Assembly (NCBI GenBank): GCA_963682055.1
Contig: OY821740.1
Location: forward strand, 47,450,795-47,514,794
From: Primula veris
Lineage: Eukaryota > Streptophyta > Magnoliopsida > Ericales > Primulaceae
DNA: 64,000 bases
Direction: 5' to 3'
Shown piece after piece: positions 49,718 through 61,500 of the stretch. Numbering within the stretch: the stretch's first letter is position 1; every line of letters begins with the position of its first letter. The position numbers and the translations under genes were made by a program. Below the pieces are notes generated by a model. The model worked only from the letters and a program-made list of their open reading frames with translations, ran no database searches and was not told where the DNA came from.

Positions 49718-50132
49718 CTAGTTGTGGAATTTAAATTTCTTTAGAGTCTATCATGCACGTTCAATTTAATGGATTAAATAAACACAATTCAATGGTCTAG
49801 ATTTTTTGCGTGAGTTTTATAATTTTATTTTTATATAATTTTAATATATAAAATAAGATATATTAAAATCATTAACCTTTTTTTTTAATTAATACTTAAG
49901 TTTAGTATAGTCATATAATTTTATTTGAGTTTTTATTGTGTTGTAAAGTTAGTTTTTAATTTACAAAATCATATTTGTATTTTATATATTAAAATTATAT
50001 AAAATAAATATACAAAATCCAGTCATAAATCTAGACCATTGGATTATTTTTATTTCATCCGTTAGATTGAACTTTAAATTATGTGAGTGAAACATAGACT
50101 TTATAAAATTTGAATCCCTAGCTGTGATACAA
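49718..50132. mobile_element. Fold-back MITE with long inverted arms
   Basis: The left arm (CTAGTTGTGGAATTTAAAT, GAGTCTAT, CGTTCAATTTAATGG, CAATGGTCTAGATT) and right arm (AATCTAGACCATTGG, CCGTTAGATTGAACTTTAAA, ATAGACTTTA, ATTTGAATCCCTAG) are inverted copies about 100-120 bp long around an AT-rich centre that is itself partly palindromic. Ends read CTAG on both sides. No protein. Confidence 0.75.
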
Positions 50133-50353
50133 GAAAATACAAATTTGCAGGGAATTAAGTTTCTATGAGACTCATACAATACAATTGAGATCAGGGACAA
50201 CGAATGTAAGGAACTACATTCAATTTAGGAACCACATTAATAAATAACTTACATCTTGCAAGCATAATGTTACATATGCTAGAGAACAAACACTAATAGG
50301 ACCTAAAACTGAACTATAAAGAAAGTACTCAATCATCATTCTCATTATCCTTA

Positions 50354-50356
<3 letters not shown>

Positions 50357-50422
<66 letters not shown>
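50357..50422. repeat. (AT)n microsatellite, about 66 bp
   Basis: About 32 AT dinucleotides. On the minus strand it gives a spurious Ile-Tyr repeat frame. Confidence 0.97.
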
Positions 50423-50425
<3 letters not shown>

Positions 50426-50455
50426 ATATAAGCATTAAAATACGTTAGTTATATA

Positions 50456-50560
50456 CAGGGGTGACCGTGAAGAGGTGCAGGAGGTGCGACCGCACCGGGC
50501 CTCACGACTTCAAAGAATCTTTCAGGGTCCCACGGCGCAAATAAATAAATAATTGAAATT
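50456..50560 (+). mobile_element. Possible hAT-type terminus
   Basis: CAGGGGTGACCGTGAAGAGG and the GC-rich GCGACCGCACCGGGCCTCAC stand out from the AT-rich surroundings and resemble CAGGGG-type hAT ends of plants. GTTATATA precedes it and recurs at 50864-50871, but the sequence before that second copy does not match as an inverted end. Confidence 0.35.
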
Positions 50561-52076
50561 TATCTATATCTGTAAAAAAAAATGTATACGTGAAATATCT
50601 GCATAGATAATGCACAAAAAAAATACACAAGCAATGCATTTAAATAATTACAATGAAGTAAAAATGTTTTTTTTATATAAAATTTTGTATAATTTGACTA
50701 AAATGTTTATAGATAAGATGATATTTTGTTTATATTGATGATTTTTTTTTTAGAGTTAATTTTTAATTATATTACCGTTAAAACATTTCTTTAAAATTCT
50801 TACAACGGAACTATAATGAAAAAAGAACCCAATTTTTTTTTTTACACCGGGGAACAAAAATTGGTTATATATCCATTATAATCCTGTCTTTTGATGTGCC
50901 TGTTGGAGCTTATTGGGTAATAACAGGTCCTTCTCCATGAAGATTGGCCACCTCAAGAGTGGCAGAAGTAACCAGTTAGGGTTAAATTAAATATCATTAA
51001 TGTGCAAAACACCAAATAAACCATGTTGAGGATAAAAAAAGCTAGGGTTAAGTTGAGGGGTCATTATTAAGGTTCGTATGTGGAGCCTACTACTAGGTCT
51101 ACATGTTGTTGCTTATGCGTGACAAGAAAAAATGATTAGTGATGATATGAGATTAATTATATGTAACTAATACAGTATTGCTCGACCAGCTGTGACTTAC
51201 AAAACTTAAACAAATGAATTGAATAGAAATTAAAATAGCATCATTAAAATTCTCTCCTACTCCCCCTACTCAGTTGTTCTATTTCAGTGTCACCATCCAT
51301 CAGTCCATTTTTTGAACGTATTTCTATTGAGAAGAGTAGTTTTAATTCACAAAATACATAAATAAATGATACTTTGAATTACACTATGGCTGCAAATACA
51401 TGAAAAGTACAAAAAAGAAGAGTAATTGACATCAACTACATTAACGCTGGTTGGAAGTTGGACGCTTATTTTCTTGCGATGAGGTGCCAACTCCCCGATG
51501 GACTTGGTTACAGCCTTCGGGCAATTCGAGACTTATGGTTTAATATACAATTACTCTCCCCTAAAAAAAAGACATTAATGCATGTCGTTATACTTGTAAA
51601 TGTGAGCACATTTCCGACTTCTTATTGATTATGTCCCTATTTTTTTTTACTATCTTTTTACGTCACATATGGTTTTATCAGATGAAAAATATTCACTTCG
51701 CTTATCATATCAAATCAACTTGCACATCTACTTAATTATTATCAGAATAAGTTAAATTGATGCAGTGATTGGGGCTTTTATTTTTTTATTTTTGCAAATG
51801 TACAGAAGGAAACATTTTAATTGATTCTGAATACTAACCTAATCTTTTAGACCATGTTGATGGCACTAGTAGAATTATTGCACTACATCTTTGTATTTAT
51901 TAATCCACAGGAAGTACGGAAGAACACATTAATCAATTATTTAGTCGATTAGGCAGGGATGGTTTATACTTTTACACGAAAGTTATACCTATTTCTCATT
52001 TTCATCAAGAAGTAATTTTTTTTTGAACCAATCTAGAAATATTTAGGAAGTACAGACAAGGGATTAAACAATCATG
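50561..52076. other. Intergenic, no gene seen
   Basis: AT-rich; no recognised features. Confidence 0.5.
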
Positions 52077-52978
52077 CAGTGGGGAACTGGTATGGTGCTA
52101 GGGGGTCAGCTGACCCTCCTGACTTTTATATAAAATTTATCAAAATAGACATGTGCTATTAAGTTAATTGCAAAATTATCATTCCATTTAAATAGAGAGT
52201 TTGTATTATACATACACAAAATTCTCTCTCTATATAAGCGATGACCTTAACACTAACAAATGTCAAACTTATTCTCTTATACGATAAATAGTCATACCTG
52301 TTATTCCCAACACAAAATAGGTTGGAGCCACAACTGTTTTTTTTTATTCTTTCTTAGTCTTTTTTTTTATCCTAACTACTTAACTAGTTTGTAAAATTAA
52401 TAATTTAATTTAATTTATTGATTCTATCATTGTTTGCTTAACAATTGTTAATTACTTAAAAAAGTTAGAATAATTTTTAATAATTTTTTATTAGAAAAAG
52501 CTAAATACTATATAAATTTGGAAAAATTTTAGTTAGTTTTTTATCAAGATAAATTTTTAATAGAACATTTATAAATGAGTTGTGACTTTTAAATTAGTTA
52601 GTTGTTTAGTAGTTTGTTTACCGAATGTCTAGCTTGTTATTTACATGTATTAATTAATTTGGGTAAACTTACTGTTTGACTTATTTTAGTTTATTTAGAA
52701 TAAAATTGTTGTTTCACTTTGTACTTATTTAACTAGTTAACTTTATGGGTGTTTTTCTTGTTTATATGATTTAGTAGTTTGTATTGAAAATGATATATTT
52801 GAAAGTTTGTCAAACGATATTATTATGCATCGCTTTTAAGATATGAGTGATCGTATAAGTCGATTGTAAATTAAATAACAATGTTTGACCTTTTGCATTT
52901 TCGTTTTTCTTAATTTTAACTTTTTTTATTTTATTAATATTTTGACCCTGCTGATTTAAAGTTCTGGCTCCGCCACTG
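52077..52978. mobile_element. Non-autonomous hAT transposon, 902 bp
   Basis: The left end CAGTGGGGAACTGG and right end GGCTCCGCCACTG (inverted: CAGTGGCGGAGCC) form imperfect terminal inverted repeats of hAT type. The flanks CAATCATG (52069-52076) and CCATCATG (52979-52986) match at 7 of 8 bases, the 8-bp target duplication expected for hAT. The subterminal sequence has the palindromic GGGGTCAGCTGACCCTCC. The interior is AT-rich and encodes no transposase. Confidence 0.88.
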
Positions 52979-52986
52979 CCATCATG

Positions 52987-53630
52987 CTTCTTTAGGTTGT
53001 CGATATCTATATAAAAAATATGAAACACTCGTATAGTCACTTTCAGTGTTTTAACAAAAGGCATAGTCATCAACCTTAATTTGATTCATATTGGAATACT
53101 GATTTTATTGGTAAATATACATTAGATTTGAGGTGTGAAACATTTGTTCGATTTTTATTCCTAACTATATTAAGATTAAACTTTCTTGCTTGCCAAAAAA
53201 AGATTAAATTTTATTTTTGTTCTAGGAAAATTGTGCCGAAAAATGTTGTATAGCTATACATGCTTCGATCGATCACTGCTATCAGAGAGTCTTTGACCAA
53301 TTTATAAATATTGCTAAGTATAATTAATTCCAACTTTTATCACAATAATCAGCTAGATGTACTTGGAAACATGTGCATATATATTAAACTCAAGGCCTCA
53401 AACAATGAGCTGAAAAGATCCAATCATCAAGCAAATAGAAGTGGTTTGTTTTATGCTAAGCCCTTTAGCTCTTTAAAGCTGAAATATAAGAGATATAATT
53501 AAGCAACTAGGGTTGATAGAATTTTTTAGAGAATAAAAAAAAATTCAAATGAAACCTGTAAGCCATTAAGGGAACCAAATTCTATTAAAAACCACTAAAA
53601 TAGAATCCACCCTCTCCTCTCTTTAGTGTT
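52987..53630. other. Upstream region of the LBD gene
   Basis: AT-rich, no gene recognised. I saw no TGTCTC auxin-response core in a visual scan of the last 500 bp. Confidence 0.45.
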
Positions 53631-53636
53631 TATAAG
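53631..53636 (+). promoter_or_regulatory. Probable TATA box of the LBD gene
   Basis: TATAAG about 110 bp before the ATG, after a CCTCTCCTCTCTTTAG pyrimidine stretch. Confidence 0.45.
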
Positions 53637-53741
53637 CATGATGATATACATGGAATTTTCACAAAGTTAGAGATTCATCAAGCTATCACCAAAATAATCT
53701 GCACAAACAGTTCAGAAAATTTCAAAATTTATAAAAACAAA

Positions 53742-55002
53742 ATGGCTGGTTTGGGTTCTCCTTGTGGTGCTTGCAAGTTTTTAAGGAGAAAATGCATCAA
53801 GGGGTGTGTTTTTGCTCCTTTTTTTTGCCATGAAGAAGGTGCTACTCATTTCGCAGCAATTCACAAGGTATTTGGAGCTAGCAATGTCTCAAAGCTTCTC
53901 TCTCATCTTCCACAAAGTGATCGCTCCGAGGCTGCGATTACAATCTCGTATGAAGCTCAAGCTAGGCTTCAAGATCCAATATATGGATGTGTTTCACATA
54001 TATTTGCTCTCCAACAACAGGTAAATCATTTTTCGTCATAAATAATAATTTGAAAAGGCAAAACAAAAATGGTTTTCTGTACTCTTGAAAGTGTATACTA
54101 GCCTTTACTTCACAAAATAAAAGGCCAATTAGAATTCAAAAACTTTGCTATTTGATGCATTACTTAATTTAGAGAAAGATCTGTTGCTTATTTAGGTACT
54201 TATTAGGTGATACTTATACGAACTATTTGAAATTTTCACACCAACACATAGGTAATTTGTCAATAAATCTATTGTATTAGGAGCGTCCTCAATTGTATCT
54301 TTTATAGTTAAGCTGCCTCTGATCCTAATCTGGTTTAAATTAATTAGTTTAATGAAGTTAAAAGATTACAAGCCAATTGCCTTCTTTGAACTTCTAAACA
54401 AGAAGTAGTAACTCGACTTATAGCTTTTAGGTTGATTGCCAACTTTGAAGTTTATCCTTTTGAATTCTTTTTCATGAAGTTAATTACAAAAAAAAATGTT
54501 ATCTCTAGATTCTTTTAAGTTGTAACTCTAAATCCTTTCAAATTTGGAATTTTTTTTTAAATTCATTTTCCAGGTTGTTAATTTACAAGCACAACTATTG
54601 TCTTTTAAAGAACAAGCCGCTCGGAGCTGCATCAATGGCTCAACAAGTGCAAACCCTAGCGAGAGATTATCCTGTGGAAACAATAAGTTCCTAAATCCTA
54701 ACAATTATACACCGAACTTAGAAAGCTGGGTTAATCTGTCACAAAATTCAAACACAAAACCTCAATTTGACTTGAGCGGTAATTTTGAAAACATTAACTT
54801 ATACGGCCAAAACGAATTTGCAAACCAGAACTTCACAGGGATAAATTATGAGGACCTGAATATTCAAGAAGAGAAAGTTACAGTATCAAGTGCCTATGAA
54901 GAGGGTTCTTATCCAATGGACTCCATCAACGCTAGACAATGGACTTTTCAAAATGATGCAAATTACCTACAATCATTGGCTTATGAACATAATAAACTTT
55001 GA
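53742..55002 (+). CDS. LOB-domain transcription factor, class I (LBD29/LBD16-like)
   Basis: LBD proteins are plant-specific nuclear DNA-binding factors; the LBD16/18/29 group acts downstream of auxin response factors in lateral root and callus formation. Exons 53742-54020 and 54574-55002 (intron GT-AG, phase 0) encode 235 aa. The N-terminal LOB domain has the zinc-binding C8-x2-C11-x6-C18-x3-C22 block, the GAS block ([11 protein letters not shown] around residues 37-47 and on to SKLLSHLP), DPIYGC at 78-83 and the start of the leucine-zipper-like coiled coil ([19 protein letters not shown]) across the splice site, where the family intron usually lies. The sequence [17 protein letters not shown] is closest to LBD29. 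Most relatives have RCEA where this has RSEA (residues 61-64). The C-terminal half is Asn-rich and variable. No lesion seen. Confidence 0.94.
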
Positions 55003-55679
55003 TCATGTTGAAGTGAGGTGCTAAGAAATTTAGGGTGGAGGATATACTTTTCTTCAATTTGTATCTGTGGCATATTGAACCCTATGAGAAGCTCGATCTT
55101 TTGCTGCTATAATAATCTAGACATCCTGAAAAATATTGATACAATTGGAAGACCCACAAATAAACTTTTGTACTTCATGATTGATTTTGTTGTCCTTAGA
55201 TATTGTATAACCTAGGATTTACAGAATATTGTTGTATAAGTCTCTGACATGCTGCATCTCTTGGTTTGATCAACCAAATTGTTTATAAATAACCTACTTA
55301 TATCTATTTATTAATCGTACAAAAAAATTGAATACTAAGATTTCTTTGCAATGTTTCAAAGTGAAAGAAGGAAAATGTTCATCCGCCATTGTAAATCTGA
55401 AATGAAGCGATAAAAGGGTAATTAAAGGTGAACACGAACATAACTAATAGTATCACTCTTTCAAGCAACATTCGACTAACGTGGTTGCAATTTTATGTTT
55501 TTAGTTTTATTAGTAATTTAAAAATGGTTCGACAAATGAAATTTAAGCTTTGCCAAGTCCTTGCAGTGATTGCAGACGAAAGAATATTGAATACTTCCAT
55601 ATTTATGTTACACTCAGATTTCAATCCATACTTTTATCTGTTAACTGGAATGCTTGTTAATTAAATACTACATTTTGTA
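55003..55679. other. 3' side of the LBD gene, no further gene seen
   Basis: A 78-codon frame at 55428-55664 has no recognised features. Confidence 0.45.
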
Positions 55680-56127
55680 GAGTCAAGAACTGAAAAAAAT
55701 AGAAGAAAAAAGGAAAAACAAAAAGAAAGCAAGAAAAAGAAGGCTGAGGAAGAAAATATTACAGTTCATTCGAGAAATCAAAGTTACGTGCAATTTAACA
55801 ACAATTTAGAAGACTTGATGGGTGATTATAACCTTGACTCTTCCTATTTGGTCGATAATTATAAAGAAAGCAAGAAAAAGAAGGCTGAGGAAGAAAATAT
55901 TACAGTTCATTCGAGAAATCAAAGTTATGTGCACTTTTAACAACAATTTAGAAGACTTGATGGGTGATTATAACCTTGACTCTTCCTATTTGGTCGATAA
56001 TGATAATTATTCGTCGGATGAGTAGGGGACGCTTCCGGATTTAGGTGTTATGAACAAAAATAATTGGAACTTGAACAGTCAAAAGCATTCTATGATCATG
56101 AAAGGGCATAGGATGAAAACCAAGTGA
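55680..56127 (+). pseudogene. Lysine/Asn-rich exon with in-frame 141-bp duplication, broken
   Basis: After a TTTGTAG acceptor-like site a frame reads KNRRKKEKQKESKKKKAEEE then NITVHSRNQSYV, NNNLEDLMGDYNLDSSYLVD. The segment starting GAAAGCAAGAAAAAG at 55725 is repeated from 55866, offset 141 bp or 47 codons, so the duplication kept the frame. The second copy has an extra T (CACTTTTAAC for CAATTTAAC) that gives a stop. After the second copy the frame reaches DNYSSDE-stop and then continues coding-like (GTLPDLGVMNKNNWNLNSQK) to a final stop near 56127. I see a frameshift and probably a nonsense change. No family recognised; the acidic end suggests a nuclear protein fragment. Confidence 0.55.
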
Positions 56128-57364
56128 TGATAAAAGTTATTATCTATGTTTTGGGACATGGTTTTATGACTCATTCTGATATGCATTTCGAGAATTTTGC
56201 TGTCCCATAAATGAACTCTGTTTTACTTCTAATAATGATAAATGTTTGTTTGCTTTAAAAAAAAAATACTACATTTTATACAAATCTCTTTTGCTAGCAT
56301 ATATAATCAGGTTAAAAAGTGCCAGTGTTTATTGTTTTTGATCGCTGACACGTGTTTTACTTGGTTAATTGATACTAGACACGTAGTGTTGTTACGTTAT
56401 ATAGCTGGTTTACGTATTGCCTTATTTTTTGTTGAAAATTGCACACATTTGTCACAAGGAAAGGGAACAAAAAACATTTTTCATGGAAAATGACAACAAG
56501 AGTTGTATTTCCAGAGTTAGTAGCATAGGCACGGGCTATATCTTATTTCGATTAAAGTATTTAATTTTGAGGAGAATGTTGGAAGCAGTTTAATCAGTTC
56601 TGTCCAGGGTAACAGAAGGAAAAACTCTGTTATCTTCCCCGATTATACGATGATGGAACTGCTCATCGCAAAGGATCTCTTCCCGAGAATGTTATTGTTT
56701 TGGACGATAACGGACTGATAAATTATATAAAGATGCGATGCCTCGGCAAAAGTACGAACTGCAAGTTACTTAAGCTTATCATATACTACTCGAGACTAGT
56801 CACCGACAAACTCCGCCTAATTTGCAATGTCAACGGATAAATATACTTTTAGCATTATTTTTTACATTACATAATTTATTCATTCTATTTACACCAGTGT
56901 CATTTTCATTACTTTCCCGAGAATGTTATATTTACCTGTCTCTATTGACTTGCAACAGTTTATCTTTTTATTTATCGATCCATTTAAATAGGTATCGTGC
57001 TTTTCATAACAAAAGCAACTGTAGCACTAAATAGGAAGACATTTGACCAACTCATAGATTTTAATGATCTACACATTACCGAAATAATGTTTCATATGCT
57101 TAATATAGCAGACTAATTGGAGCTCGCAAATCAATCTTTGAGCGAGAATAGAGTCCAGCTCCTGCTCCGTTTTTCTGATCTTTCCAATCGCTTCAAATCG
57201 TGTTGGGGAAGAAGACAGGCATACAAGAGAAGCGTTTCGTAAAAAGGATGGTACATTCTTTCCTAAAACTTGTAACATTACAGATTCTCTTTTACATTAT
57301 AAGAAAGCATCTTCCAGGCAAAGAGGTTGTGCTTCCATACATCATTGATTCATTGTTTCACTTT
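56128..57364. other. Intergenic with two short coding-like fragments
   Basis: Plus-strand LYDDGTAHRKGSLPENVIVL, DDNGLINYIK near 56650-56730, and minus-strand TRFEAIGKIRKTEQELDSIL near 57200-57140, look coding-like but are short, unsupported by splice sites and unrecognised. Likely gene debris. Confidence 0.3.
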
Positions 57365-57365
57365 T

Positions 57366-57861
57366 AAAATCGATGTTTTAAATACCGTTATCGTTAGCGT
57401 AACGTTTTTTCGAGAGAAACCCTAAAAGCGCAAATAATGTTACTACATAGCACTTTGCGGTATACTTTTTTTTTTGCCTAAATATGCATTAAACTTTAGA
57501 ATACATAACAACAAAAATATAAAAGATATAGTTATGTTGGTGATTGTTGCTGCTGATGAGTCCCGAACATGGGTCTCATGAGAGAGAATACAATGTCACA
57601 ACCATCTGGACTAAACATTGTTTTTCAAAAAATACACAACATATATAAATTATTTGGATCCGTTGTTTTTTTTCCTAACTCGCTATTTACGTTTTTGGTC
57701 TAAAATTTCACGCTTTTTGCACTTTTGGTTCCAATAGCGCGAATTTAGCGCTTTCCATCCAAATAGCGTTTTAGCATAGGCAATTTTTTTTCAAAAACCG
57801 CTATATCGCGAAATGTAGCGCAATATAACGCGCTTTTTAAAACAGTGATTAAAATCAACAA
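57366..57861. mobile_element. Fold-back element with GCG-rich inverted ends
   Basis: The left end (AAAATCGATGTTTTAAATAC, CGTTATCGTTAGCG) and the inverted right end (ATTTTAATCACTGTTTTAAA, AAGCGCGTTATATTGCGCTA) match imperfectly over about 40 bp. The right subterminal part is made of repeated TAGCG/CGCTA words (57737-57830). No coding capacity; target duplication not clear. Confidence 0.5.
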
Positions 57862-58591
57862 AACGGATTTTTTTTTTTGGCTTGCATTCCAGTAACATTC
57901 TACAGTTGAAGAAAAATTCGAAACTAAAAGGAAAAAAATAAACCATTTATGTCACACATGCTTATATAAGCAGAACCGTCTATGAGCTCAGTCATACTAA
58001 ACAAGTATTAGCTGTTTTGGTGGCAAGTTCTTGCTTTATACTCCATTTTAGTACACGAGTTTAAACAAAAAGCTAATTATCTCATCCAGTGAAACTGCAT
58101 CCCATTTATCTACATCTCTGCCTTAGTAAAGTTATAACGAACCATACAAATATGGCCATATTTCAAAGAACTAACAACATTTACTTTTCATTTTTCAAGA
58201 AAAAGAAGGCACCATGTTTTGTTACTATTCATGGAGTATAACATTATGATACATAAGTGTTCAGTAATGAACCGCAAGATCACAAAACTTGACAATAAAA
58301 CCTGCATATAAACTTGTAAGGTAATTTTTTTTAAAAAAAAACTGTAAGGTTCACTGGTTCAGTCTTTAATTTCAACATGCCAAAGTCATATTTTTTTTTA
58401 AGTAATGCGAAAGGCATCAGACGAAGCCAAATATCCAAAAAAGTTAGAACTTACAACCCCAATCATAAAGAGTAAACCGTTGAATAAAAAAACGATCCAT
58501 GGCATACATGCCTTCAGGACAAACTAATCGTATCAGCCAATCATCTTCCACCATTATTTACTTAACCATCAAAAGCAAGCAAGCAAAAGTT
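57862..58591. other. Downstream of the SUVH pseudogene, no gene seen
   Basis: AT-rich with homopolymers. No recognised features. Confidence 0.5.
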
Positions 58592-61500
58592 CTATAGCGA
58601 GCGCTTACGACAATAATCAGCTCCGCAATAGCAAGGCACATTTTGGGCTTCCCATCAGGGTCCAAGACACTATCAGTAACATACGCATAATCATACCTAA
58701 ACTCCTATAACCCAAAACAAGAAAAGGGCACAAGTTAGTTTCTTAGAAATCTAAGCAAGGGTTGAGCATTCTAACAAATAAAGTAACAAATTAGTTATAT
58801 CGATCAACATTACCCGCCGAATTCTGTTTTTCGGGACTAGCACATTCAAAGGATCTAGTATTAATGTTTATAGTTTGCCAAAATAACACTTTTCTAAACA
58901 TGTAGCAAGATCACTTTAACCATTCCAGAAAGAAAAGGGAACAGGTGGGAAACTCATATTTTTCTTAATTGTTAACAAATTCCATTTTATACTTTTAATA
59001 GTATTAGTATTAAGTTACACTACATTTCAAACATTATCAACCTAAGTAAGTATTTTATCTTTTCAAAATTTATTAACATCAATATTTCATCTTTTCCAAA
59101 ATTTAATTGCACACGTGTTTCATTTACTCCAATGATTAGGTTCTGTGCTTAGTTTTCTAAATATATATATATATATGGTGACATATTAGTTTCCCATGAA
59201 CTTGTGTGTCCTCTTTATAAAACTTAAGTGCTTGGATTGTCGTGTAAAAAAAGATTCAGTAAATGAAAATGATGTATGTAGCTGCAGATTTTCAATACTT
59301 GTCTGCTCATCTATTTGAGCTTTTTCTATTCTAATCAATTTAAATGAGAAGACACAGCTAGTAATTACATTATCTATTACAAAACAAGGAAATGGAGAGA
59401 GAGAGAAACCGTCATGGGAGGTATGTTGTCAGCAGCAAAAAGGACAATCCTAGCCTGGCTTAGATCGTGGTGGTCACTTAAAATATTCTGGATGAAGAGA
59501 TTTGGCTGACAACTGTGGTTGATGTATCTGGCTACGTTTCCTTTCTTACTCGCATCTACACAGAACTCTGGAACATCGCTATCCATTCAGGTTTTTTCAT
59601 TTACTCACATGTGCGCAGGTAAAGGTACATCTTTAAACCGTGTCTAAATAGAAAGAGAAAGGTGCACTAGTAACAATAAGCCGAACACTACAAAAAGTAG
59701 TACTCTACCGATTTATATTCTGAGTAAGGACTCTAAAATCATGTTAAGGAATGCCTACATACAGTTTCGTTAAGTAACAATAAGCCGAACACTAAAAAAT
59801 AGTACTCCACCAATCCATGTTAATGAGTAAGGAGTAAGGACACTGAAATCGTGTTAACAAATGCCTACATATAGTTGATTGAATACAGCAATGGATGCTT
59901 GAATCTATACAGCTTTGTAGAAGATAGTTGATTAGATACAACTTATATACAGCTTTCTAGTAAAAATATTTCTGAAAGCCAGTTGATTTAAAGCAGCTTT
60001 TCAGAGACAAAGTGGATAAGTACAGAGTATGAACCTATGTAAGGTATCGTATCTGCTCGGATACCCAACACCACAACAAAAACCAAAACCATACATCTTA
60101 TTCCATACAAGGGTAGGATCAGGAAGTATGGATTTTCGATCAAGTTATTTGTGCAATCGCATTCGAGAAAGCTTCTATTTTACCGAAATAATTTAAATGT
60201 TTGATTACTTTTTAGTCGCTTATATATATAGACAACAGTAACTAGACGATCATATAGCTAGATAATAACATATTCGCTTTCTCGCATTTTTAGTTTTCAT
60301 GTTTTCTGAGACGGAAAAATCAAATTTGACCCAGCTGTATCAGGTTTGTCCTACTTTTCTTGGCCTAGCAGTCACTGTATACCTGATTAAGTATCAGTGG
60401 CATATCATCCTTCCTGTATCCAATCTGCGAAAGACGGAAAAACTCAGTACCCCTAAATGCCTATCTAATATTTGTATCCCCACATCCCTAACTCTTATTT
60501 GGGAAACACAAAATATTTCTTTTAGGTATCACTGCTACATAGGTATGGATGGAGTCTATGGACTGTTAAAACACGATAACAAATCAATGGTATGAGAAAT
60601 GGTAACTCAAGTAAACCTTTTGTACCTGATGGGTGCCCACCCTTAATAGCATTTTATTTAAAATCATGCAATGTACCTAGTAGAAATACAGTGCTAATAA
60701 AAAAAAATCAAGTACGAACACCGAAGCAATACCTGTCGTCCACCCAGTCCATTCATCGTCTCCAAAGCGTCACAGTCAATAATATAAAAATTCTTAATCT
60801 CTGCATCTTTGGTTCTAATTAGATTTCCGATATATTCACATATTGGGGCACCGGCAGGAATAAAGTCCCAAGATCGTACACCCCAGCTTTTTTGGGGGGT
60901 GCGAAAAACCTATTAAATACAGCAATTAATTAGCTTCAAAAAATAATAAAAATACAAATTAACTAAACAGCAGTAAATGATGTTTATTGACATCTTCTCG
61001 GGGAGGTTGAGAAGCTCAACCTGAGTTGAGGGCGATGGAAAATTAAGAATATCGAGACAAAAAAACGACAAAAGTGAGGGGGGGGGGGGGGGGCTGCAGC
61101 AATCCCATCCTATTGGTCCAACAATGCACAATTAATTTATTTGCAATGAGCATACCACACCAGAATAAAAACCCTATCTCATCTCCAGCTTTTGGTTTCT
61201 CCTCCCTGTAACTCTCTGCCCATGTCCTTTCTCACTTGATCAAACTCATAGAAGTATTTTGATCAAATAAATCTAACGAATTAGTTCTGCACAATTACTT
61301 CCAAGGTCAATGTTGCATGTTGAACTTCTTACAATTTTATTTTATTTAACTGAATTTTAATTTTCTGTAGTTTATGATTATAAAAAAATTTAAAACCAAA
61401 ATTATCACTCTCCATCTTACCCATCTCATCTTCAAAAATAATAAGTTGCCTTTTTTTTCCTTTGATAAAAGTCATCTCTGTAACAAAAATAAAAATCCTC

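Noticed and set aside
50220..50435. Ile-Tyr repeat protein on minus
   Set aside because: Translation of the (AT)n microsatellite.
50456..50871. Complete hAT element with GTTATATA duplications
   Set aside because: The right boundary has no inverted match to CAGGGGTGACC, and GTTATATA is expected by chance in such AT-rich DNA. Only the left terminus is kept as tentative.
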